Translations under genes and position numbers: made by a program | Shown: positions 45,737-55,036 of the stretch, in pieces | Layout of the letters: the number at the start of each line of letters is the position of its first letter | Position numbering within the stretch: position 1 is the first letter of the stretch | Notes under the pieces: model-generated | The model's database searches: none | What the model was told of the DNA's origin: nothing | The model's input: the letters and a program-made list of their open reading frames with translations, nothing else | Assembly (NCBI GenBank): GCA_027067955.1 | Contig: JAMOUW010000054.1 | Location: 1-64,000, forward strand | Direction: 5' to 3' | DNA: 64,000 nucleotides | Source of the DNA: Thermaceae bacterium | GTDB lineage: Bacteria > Deinococcota > Deinococci > Deinococcales > Marinithermaceae

Positions 45737-46879
45737 ATGGCCATCAACATTGCAGTACCCAAGGAGGAAGCCCCGGGCGAGCGCCGGGTCGCCCTCGTGC
45801 CCGAGGTCGCCGGCAAGCTCGTGAAACAGGGGCATGCCGTCACCGTCGAGAAAGGCGCGGGCGTGGGGGCGCACTACCTCGACGAAGCCTACGAAAAGGC
45901 GGGCGCCCGGTTGTCCGCAAAGAGATCCGAGCTGCTGGGAGGCACGCAGATAGCGCTCAAGGTGCAGCCTCCCAGCGAGGACGAGATTGACGCCCTGCCC
46001 GAAGGGGCGGTGCTGATCGGCTTCATGCACCCGCACCGTCACCCCGAACTGGTGGCGAAGATGCGCGACAAGAAGCTTACCGTCTTCGCCATGGAGCTCG
46101 TGCCGCGCATCACCCGCGCCCAGGCTATGGATGCGCTCAGCAGCCAGGCCACCGTGGCCGGGTACAAGGCGGCACTGATCGCCGCCGACACCATCGACCG
46201 CTTCCTGCCCATGCTGACCACGGCGGCCGGCACCATCCGCCCGGCCCAGGTGCTGGTGCTGGGCGCCGGGGTGGCGGGCTTGCAGGCCATCGCCACCGCA
46301 AAGCGTCTGGGTGCGATAGTAAGCGCCTATGATGTGCGCCGCGCCGCCGGCGAGCAGGTGCGCAGTCTCGGCGCCAAGTTCCTGGAGCTGGAGATCGACG
46401 CCGAGGCCGAAGGCGGTTACGCCCGGGAACTGACCGAGGAAGAGAAGAAGAAAGAGCGGGAAATGGTCGAACAGGCCATCGTCGCCGCCGACGTCGTGAT
46501 TACCACCGCCAACATCCCCGGCCGGCGCGCACCGATTCTGGTGACTACCGACATGGTCGAGCGGATGAAGCCCGGTTCGGTAATCGTCGACCTGGCGGCC
46601 GAGTCGGGTGGTAACTGCGAGGCCACCAAGCCGGGCGAAACGGTGCAGGTGGGCGACGTGCGCGTGGTTGGACCGCTCAACTTGCCGAGCGCGCTGGCGG
46701 TGCACGCATCGGAGATGTACGCCAAGAACCTGCAGAACTTCCTGGAGCTCATCATCACCGAAGACGGCGATCTCAAACTCGACTGGGACGATGAGATCCT
46801 GGCGGGGAGCGTGCTGGTCCACGCCGGTGAGATCAAGCACGAGCCTACGCGCGAACTGGTGGAAGGAGGCGCGCAATGA
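45737..46879 (+). CDS. pntAA: NAD(P) transhydrogenase subunit alpha, part 1
   Basis: 380 residues, the soluble NAD(H)-binding dI domain. N-terminal AVPKEEAPGERRVALVPE, GFMHPHRHPEL, the RQD-loop region of AlaDH/PNT proteins, and the Rossmann motif VLGAGVAGLQAIATAKRLGA (about 172-191). The alpha subunit is split in two genes, as in Rhodospirillum and Thermus. ATG at 45737 with GAGGGGG upstream; the longer frame from 45722 lacks similarity. It overlaps pntA2 by 4 nt (ATGA). Confidence 0.95.
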   Translation: MAINIAVPKEEAPGERRVALVPEVAGKLVKQGHAVTVEKGAGVGAHYLDEAYEKAGARLSAKRSELLGGTQIALKVQPPSEDEIDALPEGAVLIGFMHPHRHPELVAKMRDKKLTVFAMELVPRITRAQAMDALSSQATVAGYKAALIAADTIDRFLPMLTTAAGTIRPAQVLVLGAGVAGLQAIATAKRLGAIVSAYDVRRAAGEQVRSLGAKFLELEIDAEAEGGYARELTEEEKKKEREMVEQAIVAADVVITTANIPGRRAPILVTTDMVERMKPGSVIVDLAAESGGNCEATKPGETVQVGDVRVVGPLNLPSALAVHASEMYAKNLQNFLELIITEDGDLKLDWDDEILAGSVLVHAGEIKHEPTRELVEGGAQ

Positions 46880-47169
46880 TCGGCGGAACCTGGGCTGCGT
46901 TGTATATCTTCATGCTCGCGGCGTTCACCGGATACGAGGTGATCAGCCGCGTCCCTGTTGTGCTTCACACCCCCCTGATGTCGGGGTCGAACTTCATCCA
47001 CGGCATCGTGCTCGTGGGGGCGATGGTGGTGCTCGGACACGCCGAAACCACCCCGGAGCTGGTAATCGGTTTCATTGGCGTCCTCCTGGCGGCGGCCAAC
47101 GCCGCGGGCGGCTATGCGGTCACCGAACGGATGCTCGAGATGTTCGAGCGTAAACCGAAGGAGGGTTAG
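46876..47169 (+). CDS. pntAB: NAD(P) transhydrogenase subunit alpha, part 2
   Basis: 97 residues with three membrane helices (ALYIFMLAAFTGYEVI, NFIHGIVLVGAMVVLGHA, VIGFIGVLLAAANAAGGYAV). It is the small part of the proton-channel domain dII. The motif HTPLMSGSNFIHGIV is characteristic of PntA dII. The end (MLEMFERKPKEG) is cytosolic. It is coupled to pntA1 by overlap and precedes pntB by 3 nt. Confidence 0.95.
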   Translation: MIGGTWAALYIFMLAAFTGYEVISRVPVVLHTPLMSGSNFIHGIVLVGAMVVLGHAETTPELVIGFIGVLLAAANAAGGYAVTERMLEMFERKPKEG

Positions 47170-47172
47170 GCC

Positions 47173-48546
47173 ATGGAGATTTTCATTCAACTCGTTTACT
47201 TCATTACGGCCTTCCTCTTCATCCTGGGCCTCAAACAAATGAGCCATCCGGCCACCGCCAAGCGCGGCATCGTTTGGGCGGGTTACGCGATGCTGGCGGC
47301 AACCATAGTCACCTTTGCCTGGCCGGGCATGAACAACTTCTTCCTGATCATCGTGGGTATTCTTGTTGGCGGCGGTCTCGCCTGGGTGGTGGCCGAGCGG
47401 GTGGCCATGACGGACATGCCGCAGATGGTGGCCATTTACAACGGCATGGGTGGTGGCGCCGCCGGTGCGATCGCTGCGGTCGAGCTGCTGCGGCACAGCG
47501 CCGGACACGGGGAGATGACCGCCGGCCTGCTGGTGCTGGCCCTTCTGGGCGGCCTCATCGGTGCGGTTTCGTTCAGCGGTTCGATGGTGGCTTTCGCCAA
47601 GTTGCAGGGTTTGGTCAATTCGCGCGCGGTAACCTTCCCCTACCAGCAGCCCATAAATATGTCGGTGCTGGCTTTGTCGGTGGCGCTAGCGGTAGCGTAC
47701 CTGATGGGAATTCAGGCCACCCAGGTCGTGCTCTGGTTCTTCCTGCTGGCGCTGCTCTTCGGCGTACTCATGACCATACCCATTGGCGGTGGCGACATGC
47801 CGGTGGTGATCTCGCTCTACAACGCCTTTACCGGCCTGGCCGTGGGTTTCGAGGGTTTTGCCATTGGCAACCCGGCCATGATCATCGCCGGTACCGTGGT
47901 GGGCGCGGCCGGTACGCTGCTTACCATCCTCATGGCCAAGGCCATGAACCGCTCCCTCTACAGCGTGCTCTTCGGTGCGTTCGGTGCTGTTGAGCAGGAA
48001 GGCGGCGAGATCGAGGGCAGCCTCAAGCCCATGGATCCCGAAGACGCCGCCAGCTTGATGGCCTATGCCAGCAAGGTAATCATCGTTCCCGGGTACGGTA
48101 TGGCCGTGGCTCAGGCGCAGCAGAAGGTCAAGGAGCTTATGGAGGAGCTCGAAAAGCGTGGCGTCGAGGTCAAGTTCGCCATACACCCGGTGGCGGGGCG
48201 CATGCCCGGACACATGAACGTGCTCCTGGCGGAGGCCGGTATCCCCTACGAAAAACTTTACGATCTGGAAGAGATCAACTCCGAGTTCGATTCCGCCGAC
48301 GTAGCCCTGGTGATCGGCGCCAACGACGTTGTCAACCCGTCGGCGCGGCGCGAGGGCAGCCCGCTCTACGGTATGCCCATTCTCGATGTGGACAAGGCCA
48401 AGAAGGTGTTCGTGCTCAAGCGCGGGCGCGGTAAGGGCTTTGCCGGGATCGAGAACGAGCTCTTCTACGCCGACAACACCAACATGGTTTACGGCGACGC
48501 TTCCGATACGCTCAACAAGATGGTTCAGGCCCTCAAGAACCTCTAG
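47173..48546 (+). CDS. pntB: NAD(P) transhydrogenase subunit beta
   Basis: 457 residues. About nine N-terminal membrane helices form the rest of the proton channel, including GGGAAGAIAAVELL and IPIGGGDMPVVISLYNAFTG (in pieces). The C-terminal NADP(H)-binding dIII domain (about 280-457) contains VPGYGMAVAQAQQKVKEL, HPVAGRMPGHMNVLLAEA, VALVIGANDVVNPSAR and KRGRGKGFAGIENELFY. The complex uses the proton gradient to convert NADH and NADP+ to NADPH. A terminator follows. Confidence 0.96.
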   Translation: MEIFIQLVYFITAFLFILGLKQMSHPATAKRGIVWAGYAMLAATIVTFAWPGMNNFFLIIVGILVGGGLAWVVAERVAMTDMPQMVAIYNGMGGGAAGAIAAVELLRHSAGHGEMTAGLLVLALLGGLIGAVSFSGSMVAFAKLQGLVNSRAVTFPYQQPINMSVLALSVALAVAYLMGIQATQVVLWFFLLALLFGVLMTIPIGGGDMPVVISLYNAFTGLAVGFEGFAIGNPAMIIAGTVVGAAGTLLTILMAKAMNRSLYSVLFGAFGAVEQEGGEIEGSLKPMDPEDAASLMAYASKVIIVPGYGMAVAQAQQKVKELMEELEKRGVEVKFAIHPVAGRMPGHMNVLLAEAGIPYEKLYDLEEINSEFDSADVALVIGANDVVNPSARREGSPLYGMPILDVDKAKKVFVLKRGRGKGFAGIENELFYADNTNMVYGDASDTLNKMVQALKNL

Positions 48547-48567
48547 CTATCCTGAAACGACGGTACA

Positions 48568-48593
48568 CCCGCCCCGGGAGGGGCGGGCTTTTT
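48568..48593 (+). terminator. Rho-independent terminator of the pnt operon
   Basis: A perfect 8-bp GC stem (48568-48575 with 48580-48587), loop GGGA, then CTTTTT. It lies 21 nt after the pntB stop. Confidence 0.9.
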
Positions 48594-48610
48594 AGTGGCA
48601 GAATGGAGGC

Positions 48611-49798
48611 ATGAGCCAGAATTTGCGAGAACGCATCCGCTCGGTACTCGAACAGCTGCGGCAGGAAGGTCTCTATATAACGCCTCCGGTACTTCAGGCC
48701 CCGCAGGAGCCCGTGACCCGCGTGAACGGGCGCGAGGTGGTGAATCTGGCCTCTAACAACTACCTTGGTTTCGCGAATCACCCGCACCTGAAGGAGAGGG
48801 CCGCGGAATTCCTCGAAACCTGGGGCGCGGGTAGCGGGGCCGTGCGCACGATAGCCGGTACCTTTACCTACCACGAGGAGTTCGAGCGGCTGCTGGCCGA
48901 TTTCAAAGGGACGGAGAGCGCGCTGGTGTTGCAGTCCGGCTTCACCGCCAATCAGGGGGTGCTGGGGGCGCTTTTGCAGCCGGGCGATCTCGTTTTCTCC
49001 GACGAGCTCAACCACGCTTCTATCATCGATGGACTGCGACTTACCAAGGCTGCGCGCTACGTCTTCCGCCACGCCGACGTCGAGCAGCTCGAGGAGTTGC
49101 TCAAGGAGCATGACACCGATGGTTTGAAGCTGATAGTCACCGACGGAGTGTTTTCGATGGACGGCGACGTGGCGCCCCTCGACCGCATCGTGCCCCTGGC
49201 CGAGCGCTACGGTGCGCTGGTTTATGTGGATGACGCCCACGGCTCCGGGGTGCTGGGTGAGATGGGGCGCGGCACCGTGCATCACTTTGGTTTCCACGAA
49301 AATCCCAACGTAATTCAGGTGGCCACTCTTTCCAAGGCCTGGGCGGTGGTGGGGGGATACGCGGCCGGAGCCGGCGAGCTGCGGGAGCTGCTCATTAACC
49401 GGGCGCGGCCGTACCTGTTTTCGACCTCGCATCCGCCCGCCGTGGTGGGAGCGCTGGTAGGGGCGCTGGAGTTGATTCAGCGGGAGCCCGAACGCATTGA
49501 CAGGCTCTGGGAGAATACCCGTTACTTCAAGGAAGAACTCGCCGGTCTGGGGTACGACACCATGGGCAGCCAGACGCCCATCACACCGGTGCTCTTCGGT
49601 GAGGCGCCTGCGGCGTTCGCCGCGAGCCGCAAGCTGCTGGAAAGGGGCGTTTTTGCTGTTGGTATCGGTTTTCCGACGGTTCCCCGGGGTCGCGCGCGTA
49701 TCCGCAACATCGTGACCGCCGCCCATACCACCGAGCAGCTAGACCGGGCGCTCGAGGGCTATGCGGCTGTTGGCCGTGAGCTCGGGGTAATCCACTGA
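48611..49798 (+). CDS. kbl: 2-amino-3-ketobutyrate CoA ligase / BioF-type alpha-oxoamine synthase
   Basis: 395 residues, PLP-dependent alpha-oxoamine synthase. NLASNNYLGFANHP, GAGSGAVRTIAGT, LNHASIIDGLRL, VYVDDAHGSGVLG and the PLP-lysine in ATLSKAWAVVGGY (about 241). The nearest T. thermophilus type is reported to act both as Kbl (threonine breakdown to glycine and acetyl-CoA) and as BioF (biotin). No threonine dehydrogenase or bio gene is adjacent, so the choice stays open. The start has GGAGG 1 nt away and CAGAAT 6 nt upstream. Confidence 0.88.
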   Translation: MSQNLRERIRSVLEQLRQEGLYITPPVLQAPQEPVTRVNGREVVNLASNNYLGFANHPHLKERAAEFLETWGAGSGAVRTIAGTFTYHEEFERLLADFKGTESALVLQSGFTANQGVLGALLQPGDLVFSDELNHASIIDGLRLTKAARYVFRHADVEQLEELLKEHDTDGLKLIVTDGVFSMDGDVAPLDRIVPLAERYGALVYVDDAHGSGVLGEMGRGTVHHFGFHENPNVIQVATLSKAWAVVGGYAAGAGELRELLINRARPYLFSTSHPPAVVGALVGALELIQREPERIDRLWENTRYFKEELAGLGYDTMGSQTPITPVLFGEAPAAFAASRKLLERGVFAVGIGFPTVPRGRARIRNIVTAAHTTEQLDRALEGYAAVGRELGVIH

Positions 49799-49917
49799 AC
49801 TTGGTATACCCACACCCTGTTTCTAACGGCACCTGATAATGATGCCGAGGGTGTACAATGCCTTAACAGTATTTTGATACGTGAAAGGTGTTGTGCTGAT
49901 CGACGGGGTTGGGGAAG

Positions 49918-51036
49918 ATGAAGGGCGCCACGGCTAGCAACGGTTACACCAGCATGCTGGAGCGGGACGGCTCGGCACCGTTCGAGCGCGTGCGCAGGCG
50001 CCTGGTTATCACTATGCTTTTGCTGGGTGCCATTGCTAGCCTTGCCGCCCTTTATCTCGAGCTCATCATCGATGCCACCAACCCGGTTGACCTTTTTTTC
50101 CTGCCTTTGATGTTCGTGTCGTTTCTGGGGATGGGGGTCGCCCTGGTTTATCGCCGTGGCAGATTGCAGCATTTTGAAAACGCCGCTTACCTGATACTCG
50201 CCCTCTACGGTTTTCTCATGCTGGTTCACCAGGTACGGCACACGCTTACTGAAATGCACACCTTCACCGAAACCATGTTCTGGTTCCCCATGCTTTATTT
50301 GATGGCGTATCTGTTGCACCGCCGAGCTATGGCATTGCGCATTGCGGCGGGCATTTGGTTGGCGGCGTTGCTGCTCGGGGTTTTTAACACGCCGTTTGCT
50401 GAACTCTGGCTTAATAGAGATGCCAATGCGTTTAATTCCTTGGTTCAATTTTATATATCTGGCATCGTCTACATAATGTTGCTCTATGTTTTCTCGCGTA
50501 TTGAGGAGGGATATACCCAAAATAGATTGCTGGCTTACCTCGACCACCTTACGCAGCTCCCCAACCGTCGTTACGGTGAGGAGCTGCTGGCGCAGCTATT
50601 GCGGGAGCGGGGTGACCGGGGTGAGGCTTTCAGCGTCATCATGCTGGATCTGGACGGTTTCAAGAAGGTGAACGATCATCACGGCCATGACGTAGGCGAC
50701 CGGGTACTGAAACGCTGCGCTGCGGCCATTCAAAGCAACCTGCCCCTGGGGGCGCGGGTAATTCGCTGGGGCGGGGAGGAGTTTCTCGTCATCCTGCCCG
50801 ACCACGACGAAGCGGCGGCGTGCAAGGTTGCTGAAGACGTCCGCCAAGGGCTGGAGGCCACTTCCCACGAAGGGGTGGGGCCGGTTCTCGCCAGTCTGGG
50901 CGTGGCTGAGTGCCGCCGGGGCGACACCCTGGACATGCTCATTCAGCGGGCGGACCAAGCCATGTACCGGGCCAAACAGGCCGGGGGCAACCGGGTAATG
51001 GCTATCGCCCCCAAGCGGCAGGCCGTAGAGGCCTAA
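49918..51036 (+). CDS. Membrane diguanylate cyclase (GGEEF)
   Basis: About 372 residues. The N-terminal half has five or six membrane helices ([102 protein letters not shown]). The C-terminal half is [41 protein letters not shown] and an intact [11 protein letters not shown]. No RxxD inhibitory site is seen before it. It probably senses a membrane signal. I chose the ATG at 49918 with GGGGAAG upstream; a TTG at 49909 is possible. TACAAT at 49854-49859 is a candidate -10. Confidence 0.88.
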   Translation: MKGATASNGYTSMLERDGSAPFERVRRRLVITMLLLGAIASLAALYLELIIDATNPVDLFFLPLMFVSFLGMGVALVYRRGRLQHFENAAYLILALYGFLMLVHQVRHTLTEMHTFTETMFWFPMLYLMAYLLHRRAMALRIAAGIWLAALLLGVFNTPFAELWLNRDANAFNSLVQFYISGIVYIMLLYVFSRIEEGYTQNRLLAYLDHLTQLPNRRYGEELLAQLLRERGDRGEAFSVIMLDLDGFKKVNDHHGHDVGDRVLKRCAAAIQSNLPLGARVIRWGGEEFLVILPDHDEAAACKVAEDVRQGLEATSHEGVGPVLASLGVAECRRGDTLDMLIQRADQAMYRAKQAGGNRVMAIAPKRQAVEA

Positions 51037-52211
51037 CTTCCCGCGGCGTTCTGCAGGTCCGCGATGCGACCGGTTTCCTCCCAGGGGAAGGCGTCGCGAC
51101 CGAAGTGGCCGTATGCTGAGGTTTCGGTGTATATGGGGCGCAACAGCTCGAGCTCCTCGATGATGGCCAGCGGCCGCGGGTCAAATACCTTGCGCGCCAC
51201 CTCGGTGAGCTGGCCGTTGGTCAGGGTCCCGGTGCCGTAGGTTTCTACCCGCAGACCCACGGGGCGCGCCTTGCCGATCGCGTAGGCCACCTCCACCAGG
51301 GCGCGCTCGGCGAGGCCGGCGGCTACGATGTTTTTGGCCATGTAACGGGCGTAGTAGGCCCCCGAACGATCTACTTTGGTGGGGTCCTTGCCGCTGAATG
51401 CGCCGCCGCCATGGGGCACCGCGCCGCCGTAGGTGTCCACGATGATCTTGCGCCCGGTAAGGCCCGCGTCTCCGTGAGGCCCCCCCTGCACGAAGCGTCC
51501 CGAAGGATTGATGAGGAAATGGGTGTCTTCGCGCAGCAGCCCCGCCGGAATGGCCTGACGGACCACCTTTTCTATCAGGTCGTCGCGCAGCTCCTCCTGG
51601 TCTATCTCCGGGGCGTGCTGGGCCGAAAGAACCACGGTCTCCACATACAGGGGCCTGTCGCCGTCGTAGGCGACCGTTACCTGGGCCTTGCCATCGGGAC
51701 GCAGGTAGGGAAGGGCGCCGCTCTTGCGAACAGCGGCCAGGCGGCGGGTCAGGCGGTGTGCGAGGGTTATGGGAAGGGGCATGAGCTCCTCGGTTTCGCG
51801 GGTCGCATAGCCGAACATGAGGCCCTGATCCCCCGCGCCCACCTGGTCGTAGGGATCGGTGGACCCCAGGACGCGCACCTCGTAGGCGGTGTTTACCCCT
51901 CCGGCGATGTCGGGAGACTGCTCGTCGATGGCGGATAGAACCGCACAGGTGTCCCCGTCGAAGCCGAACTTGGCGCGGGTGTAACCGACTTCCTTCACGG
52001 TGCTTCGTACCAGATCCGGCAGGTGCACGTAGGCCTTGGTGGAAATCTCTCCTGCCACCAGGACCATGCCGGTTTTTACCAGCGTTTCCGCAGCCACCCG
52101 CGCCGATGTGTCTTTGGCCAGAATGGCGTCCAGGATCGCGTCGGAAATGCGGTCCGCGAGTTTGTCGGGGTGCCCTTCAGTTACCGATTCGGATGTCACC
52201 AGTCGTAGCAA
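51033..52211 (-). CDS. metK: S-adenosylmethionine synthetase
   Basis: 392 residues. Catalytic motifs: [17 protein letters not shown] (His14 binds the ATP phosphates), [35 protein letters not shown] in pieces, and FINPSGRF-like [14 protein letters not shown]. It makes S-adenosylmethionine from methionine and ATP. I start it at a TTG (52211), 5 nt after GGAGG; the longer frame to 52280 adds a stretch unlike MetK. TATATT in the 65-nt gap after rsmA could give extra transcription. It ends 4 nt into the convergent GGDEF gene. Confidence 0.96.
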   Translation of the reverse strand: MLRLVTSESVTEGHPDKLADRISDAILDAILAKDTSARVAAETLVKTGMVLVAGEISTKAYVHLPDLVRSTVKEVGYTRAKFGFDGDTCAVLSAIDEQSPDIAGGVNTAYEVRVLGSTDPYDQVGAGDQGLMFGYATRETEELMPLPITLAHRLTRRLAAVRKSGALPYLRPDGKAQVTVAYDGDRPLYVETVVLSAQHAPEIDQEELRDDLIEKVVRQAIPAGLLREDTHFLINPSGRFVQGGPHGDAGLTGRKIIVDTYGGAVPHGGGAFSGKDPTKVDRSGAYYARYMAKNIVAAGLAERALVEVAYAIGKARPVGLRVETYGTGTLTNGQLTEVARKVFDPRPLAIIEELELLRPIYTETSAYGHFGRDAFPWEETGRIADLQNAAGS

Positions 52212-52276
52212 CGTTTCCTCCAAGATGCTTCTGCGGCCGGGGCCGCTCAGCTCTGAATATACCGCGCGCGCGAAGA

Positions 52277-53098
52277 TCACGAGACGGGTTTGCCGAGCGC
52301 GGCGTAGAGCGTGCGGAATTCGTCTATGCCTATGCGCTCGGCGCGCACCATGGGGTCGATTCCTGCATCCTCCAGGGCCGCCAGCACCTGTTTGCGGGGC
52401 CAGCCCGCCTGTTCCAGGTTCTTGCGCAGGGTCTTACGGCGCTGGGCGAAGGCCGCCTCGATGAGCTTGAATAATCCGGGGTCGTCGGGCTGGCCGCTGT
52501 GAACGATTTCTATCAGGGTGGAAACGACCCGGGGCCTGGGAAAGAAGACCTCGGGGGGGAAGTCGCGCACTATTCGAACGCGGGCATGGTGGGCTGCCCG
52601 CAACGAAAGCAGGCCGTACGCGGGGGTACCGGGCGCTGCGGCCAGGCGTGTGGCCACCTCTTTTTGTAATAACACGACCATGCGCGCGAAGCTGCCCCGG
52701 CGCAATAGCTCGCTGAGCAGAGGCGTGGCTATGTTGTAGGGCAGATTGGCTACTAAGAGATCTTCCCTGGAAACGGCCGACCAGTCGTGATCGAGCGCGT
52801 CGCTAAAGTGCAGCGATACCGGAAGACCGGCCAGGGTTTCGCGCAGCACAGGCTCGAGCCGCCGGTCTTTCTCTAGCGCGTGCACCCGGGCGCCCGCTTG
52901 CGCCAGCGCGCGGGTCAGCGTTCCCAGCCCCGGCCCTACCTCCCAGACCGTTTGCCCCGGTTGCGGATCGGCGGTTCTGATTATCAGGTCCAGCAACCCA
53001 GCGTCCACGAGGAAGTTCTGGCCGAACCGCCTGTCGGCGCGCAGGCCGTGGCGTTCCAGGATGGCGCGGACGGTGCTAAGTTTCGTTAGCGAGGGCAT
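52277..53098 (-). CDS. rsmA: 16S rRNA dimethyladenosine transferase RsmA (KsgA)
   Basis: 273 residues. Rossmann methyltransferase: [10 protein letters not shown] (N-terminal signature), motif [17 protein letters not shown] (about 51-66), LEKDRR, and motif [15 protein letters not shown] (about 116). The C-terminal helical domain has [12 protein letters not shown]. It dimethylates the two adjacent adenines near the 3' end of 16S rRNA. It overlaps carD by 23 nt and is followed by metK, which makes its methyl donor. Confidence 0.95.
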   Translation of the reverse strand: MPSLTKLSTVRAILERHGLRADRRFGQNFLVDAGLLDLIIRTADPQPGQTVWEVGPGLGTLTRALAQAGARVHALEKDRRLEPVLRETLAGLPVSLHFSDALDHDWSAVSREDLLVANLPYNIATPLLSELLRRGSFARMVVLLQKEVATRLAAAPGTPAYGLLSLRAAHHARVRIVRDFPPEVFFPRPRVVSTLIEIVHSGQPDDPGLFKLIEAAFAQRRKTLRKNLEQAGWPRKQVLAALEDAGIDPMVRAERIGIDEFRTLYAALGKPVS

Positions 53099-53570
53099 CC
53101 AGTTTCTCGGTCAAGAAGGCCTCCGCGGAGCGCAGGTCGCCCAGTCCGGCGAGGGCCAGCTCCTCGCTCAGGATCCCCACCAGTTCACGGTATTGCTGGT
53201 GTTCGGTACCCGAGAGGGGGCGCTGCTGGTGGCGGCGATGCAGCGAGGCGAGCATGCGCGCCAGCTCCAGCGGATTGCTCTCATTGAGGGCGCGGCCTAT
53301 CTCGCGCTGGCGCGCTGGCCAGCCGCTGGCTAGGTCGCGCGCCTCGCCCAGGGCCGCCAGCAGGGCGTCGCGGTCGGCTCCGGCAAGAGGATAGCGAAGG
53401 CCCAGGGTCTCGGCCTTTTCCACCGGAACCATTATCGTCCCCGGTTTTCGAAGCAGCTCTATTACGTAATAGGTGTTGCGCTCGCCCATGACCTCGCGCT
53501 CGGCGATTTCGCGAATATATCCGCCACCCTGGGCGGGGTAGACTACCGGGTCCCCGATGTTAAACCCCAT
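53076..53570 (-). CDS. carD: CarD-family transcription factor
   Basis: 164 residues. The N-terminal RNA-polymerase-interacting domain (Tudor-like) spans about 1-60: GFNIGDPVVYPAQGGGYI, TYYVIEL and IMVPVEKAETLGLR. The C-terminal helical DNA-binding domain contains SGWPARQREIGRALN and RPLSGTEHQQYRELVGILSEEL in pieces. It binds the polymerase beta subunit and stabilises open promoter complexes; in this phylum it is well studied in Thermus. The ATG at 53570 has TAAGAT 7 nt upstream; a longer frame to 53606 lacks similarity. Confidence 0.93.
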   Translation of the reverse strand: MGFNIGDPVVYPAQGGGYIREIAEREVMGERNTYYVIELLRKPGTIMVPVEKAETLGLRYPLAGADRDALLAALGEARDLASGWPARQREIGRALNESNPLELARMLASLHRRHQQRPLSGTEHQQYRELVGILSEELALAGLGDLRSAEAFLTEKLDALANET

Positions 53571-53577
53571 GGCGGCT

Positions 53578-53583
53578 ATCTTA
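53578..53583 (-). promoter_or_regulatory. Internal -10 box of carD, leaderless
   Basis: Minus-strand TAAGAT ends 7 nt before the carD ATG and overlaps the stop of the metallophosphatase gene. TTTGCC about 18 bp further upstream could be the -35. Confidence 0.5.
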
Positions 53584-54351
53584 ACCCGCGTCCGTGGTTT
53601 GGGCAAACCGCATGATCTCCCATTCGACGCTGTCGGGCAGCGGTACCAGATCCAGGTATTCCCCCAGGTCGAGGGCGTCTATGAGGGCGAAACCGTAGTC
53701 TTCGAAGACGCGGATGCCCTTTTTCATTACGGTATGGCCGTAGACGCCAAAACGGTAGCCAGCGCGTTCGAGGTAGTCGGGGTTGGTGATCCACCACTCC
53801 TTCGACTCCTTGGACTGGTAGAACATGTCGTCGTATTCCTGGAGCCAGGGAGCGGGGCCGACGTGAGCGAAATGGACGCCGTCGATTACGAACTCCTTGG
53901 GCAGACCGCCCAGCCATTCCGCCAGCGAATCCGGCAGCGCTTTGCCACCCCGTTCGGGGTCGAACTCCGCGTGCTCAATTCCCGACGCGTTGCCGAGCAG
54001 GAACTTGTGGTCCAGCGCGGCCTGGTCGTGATTGCCGCGTAGAACGATCACGTAGCCGCCGGCCTGTTCGGTAAAACGCCGGATGCGACTGAGGGCTCGT
54101 ATCTGTTCGCGGGCGGCACGGGCGAGATGATCGGGGTTGCGGGCGTCGTAGTCTTCTATTCCCGTCAGCCTGGTATAGGCGTCGCGGTTCTTCGGGTGCA
54201 CCAGGTCGCCGAGCAGCACAACCCGCAGGTGGCCGGAGCGCAGCGCCGGGGTGGGTAGATAGCTGGCGTCGGCAGCGCCCGCGTGGCGCAGGGCCTGCCA
54301 GAGCTTGCCGTACTCGGCGTGTACGTCACCGATGGCTACGATGCGCGTCAT
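53581..54351 (-). CDS. Calcineurin-like metallophosphatase
   Basis: 256 residues. All five metallophosphoesterase motifs are visible: GDVHAE (8-13), LLGDLVHPKN, LRGNHDQAAL, FAHVGPAP and VYGHTVMKKG. They bind two metals and hydrolyse phosphoesters. The substrate is not known; nucleotides, proteins and nucleic-acid ends are possible. It is coupled to the Rad52-like gene by a 1-nt overlap (TGATG), which favours a nucleic-acid or DNA repair role, but this is inference. Confidence 0.87.
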   Translation of the reverse strand: MTRIVAIGDVHAEYGKLWQALRHAGAADASYLPTPALRSGHLRVVLLGDLVHPKNRDAYTRLTGIEDYDARNPDHLARAAREQIRALSRIRRFTEQAGGYVIVLRGNHDQAALDHKFLLGNASGIEHAEFDPERGGKALPDSLAEWLGGLPKEFVIDGVHFAHVGPAPWLQEYDDMFYQSKESKEWWITNPDYLERAGYRFGVYGHTVMKKGIRVFEDYGFALIDALDLGEYLDLVPLPDSVEWEIMRFAQTTDAG

Positions 54352-54863
54352 CAGCTGGGCTCCTTTTCAATGAGCAGAGCGCGTAGTTCGCCGTAGAGTT
54401 TCTTGGTGGTTTCAGGGTCGTTGCCGTAGCCGCCATACCTGACAACCAGCGTAGCCGCTTCCTTGCCTTTTCCCTGTTCACGCAGGCGGGCAATGAGGCG
54501 ATCTATTAGCTCCTGGGCGCTTGACTTGGGGGGTGCCGCGGCGGGTTGTCCGCTGTCTGGAAGCCGGGGCGGCAACGGCTTTCTGCCTGCGCCGGCTTGC
54601 GCGAGCGCCATCCAGAATGCCGCCACTGCGGCGTCTTCCAGCGTGGGGCCGCTACCTACGCCGCTCTTGCTGGCCCCTCCCAGCTCGAGCATGCAGCTCA
54701 CCGCGGGTGGTTGCGCCGAAGCGATGGTGAAGCGGCAGCTCCAGCCTCCGGGGCCCCAGACGTCGTCGAGCTGGTCGTAAATTTCGGTGACCTGCGGGCG
54801 CTCACGATCGCCGGGCCCGATCTCCAGGAGGTCGTGCATTGCGCCCCAGGTAGCATCGTCCAT
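54351..54863 (-). CDS. Putative Rad52/DdrA-like single-strand annealing protein
   Basis: About 170 residues. The pattern VTEIYDQLDDVWGPGGWSCRF, then a strand VSCMLELGG, SKSGVGSG and the helix EDAAVAAFWMALAQAGAGR resembles the beta-beta-beta-alpha core of Rad52/DdrA proteins, where aligned motifs read LDxVxGPxxW and AxxxAFxxAAxxFGIGR. A Pro-rich linker (98-115) leads to a tail (RLREQGKGKEAATLVVRYGGYG). Family assignment is by pattern recognition and is uncertain. I prefer the ATG at 54863: TACAAT ends 7 nt before it; an ATG at 54872 adds three residues. It heads a five-gene operon. Confidence 0.6.
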   Translation of the reverse strand: MDDATWGAMHDLLEIGPGDRERPQVTEIYDQLDDVWGPGGWSCRFTIASAQPPAVSCMLELGGASKSGVGSGPTLEDAAVAAFWMALAQAGAGRKPLPPRLPDSGQPAAAPPKSSAQELIDRLIARLREQGKGKEAATLVVRYGGYGNDPETTKKLYGELRALLIEKEPS

Positions 54864-54870
54864 TTCTGCC

Positions 54871-54876
54871 ATTGTA
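54871..54876 (-). promoter_or_regulatory. -10 box of the Rad52-like operon, leaderless
   Basis: Minus-strand TACAAT ends 7 nt before the ATG at 54863. Confidence 0.5.
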
Positions 54877-54898
54877 CCCTGAAGCCCGGCAGATTCTT

Positions 54899-54914
54899 CC
54901 CCCCAAACGGGGGG
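54899..54914. other. C6/G6 stem-loop in the operon-tRNA intergenic
   Basis: Six C, AAAC, six G form a small hairpin. A second weak stem (GGAGCC with GGCTCC) follows at once. Neither is followed by a T run, so a role as terminator is doubtful. Confidence 0.3.
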
Positions 54915-55036
54915 AGCCTCGCTTCGGCTCCGGGGTGTGGACGGGCGGCCTGTTTGCAGGGGATAGCGTGGTTGTGAAAACGGTTATTCCGCCCGCCGGT
55001 TCCCGGTGTAATTTCCACCAGCGCGTTTACGAACCC

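Noticed and set aside
52212-52276. SAM riboswitch before metK
   Set aside because: The gap to rsmA is only 65 nt, too short for a known SAM riboswitch, and no terminator hairpin is visible.
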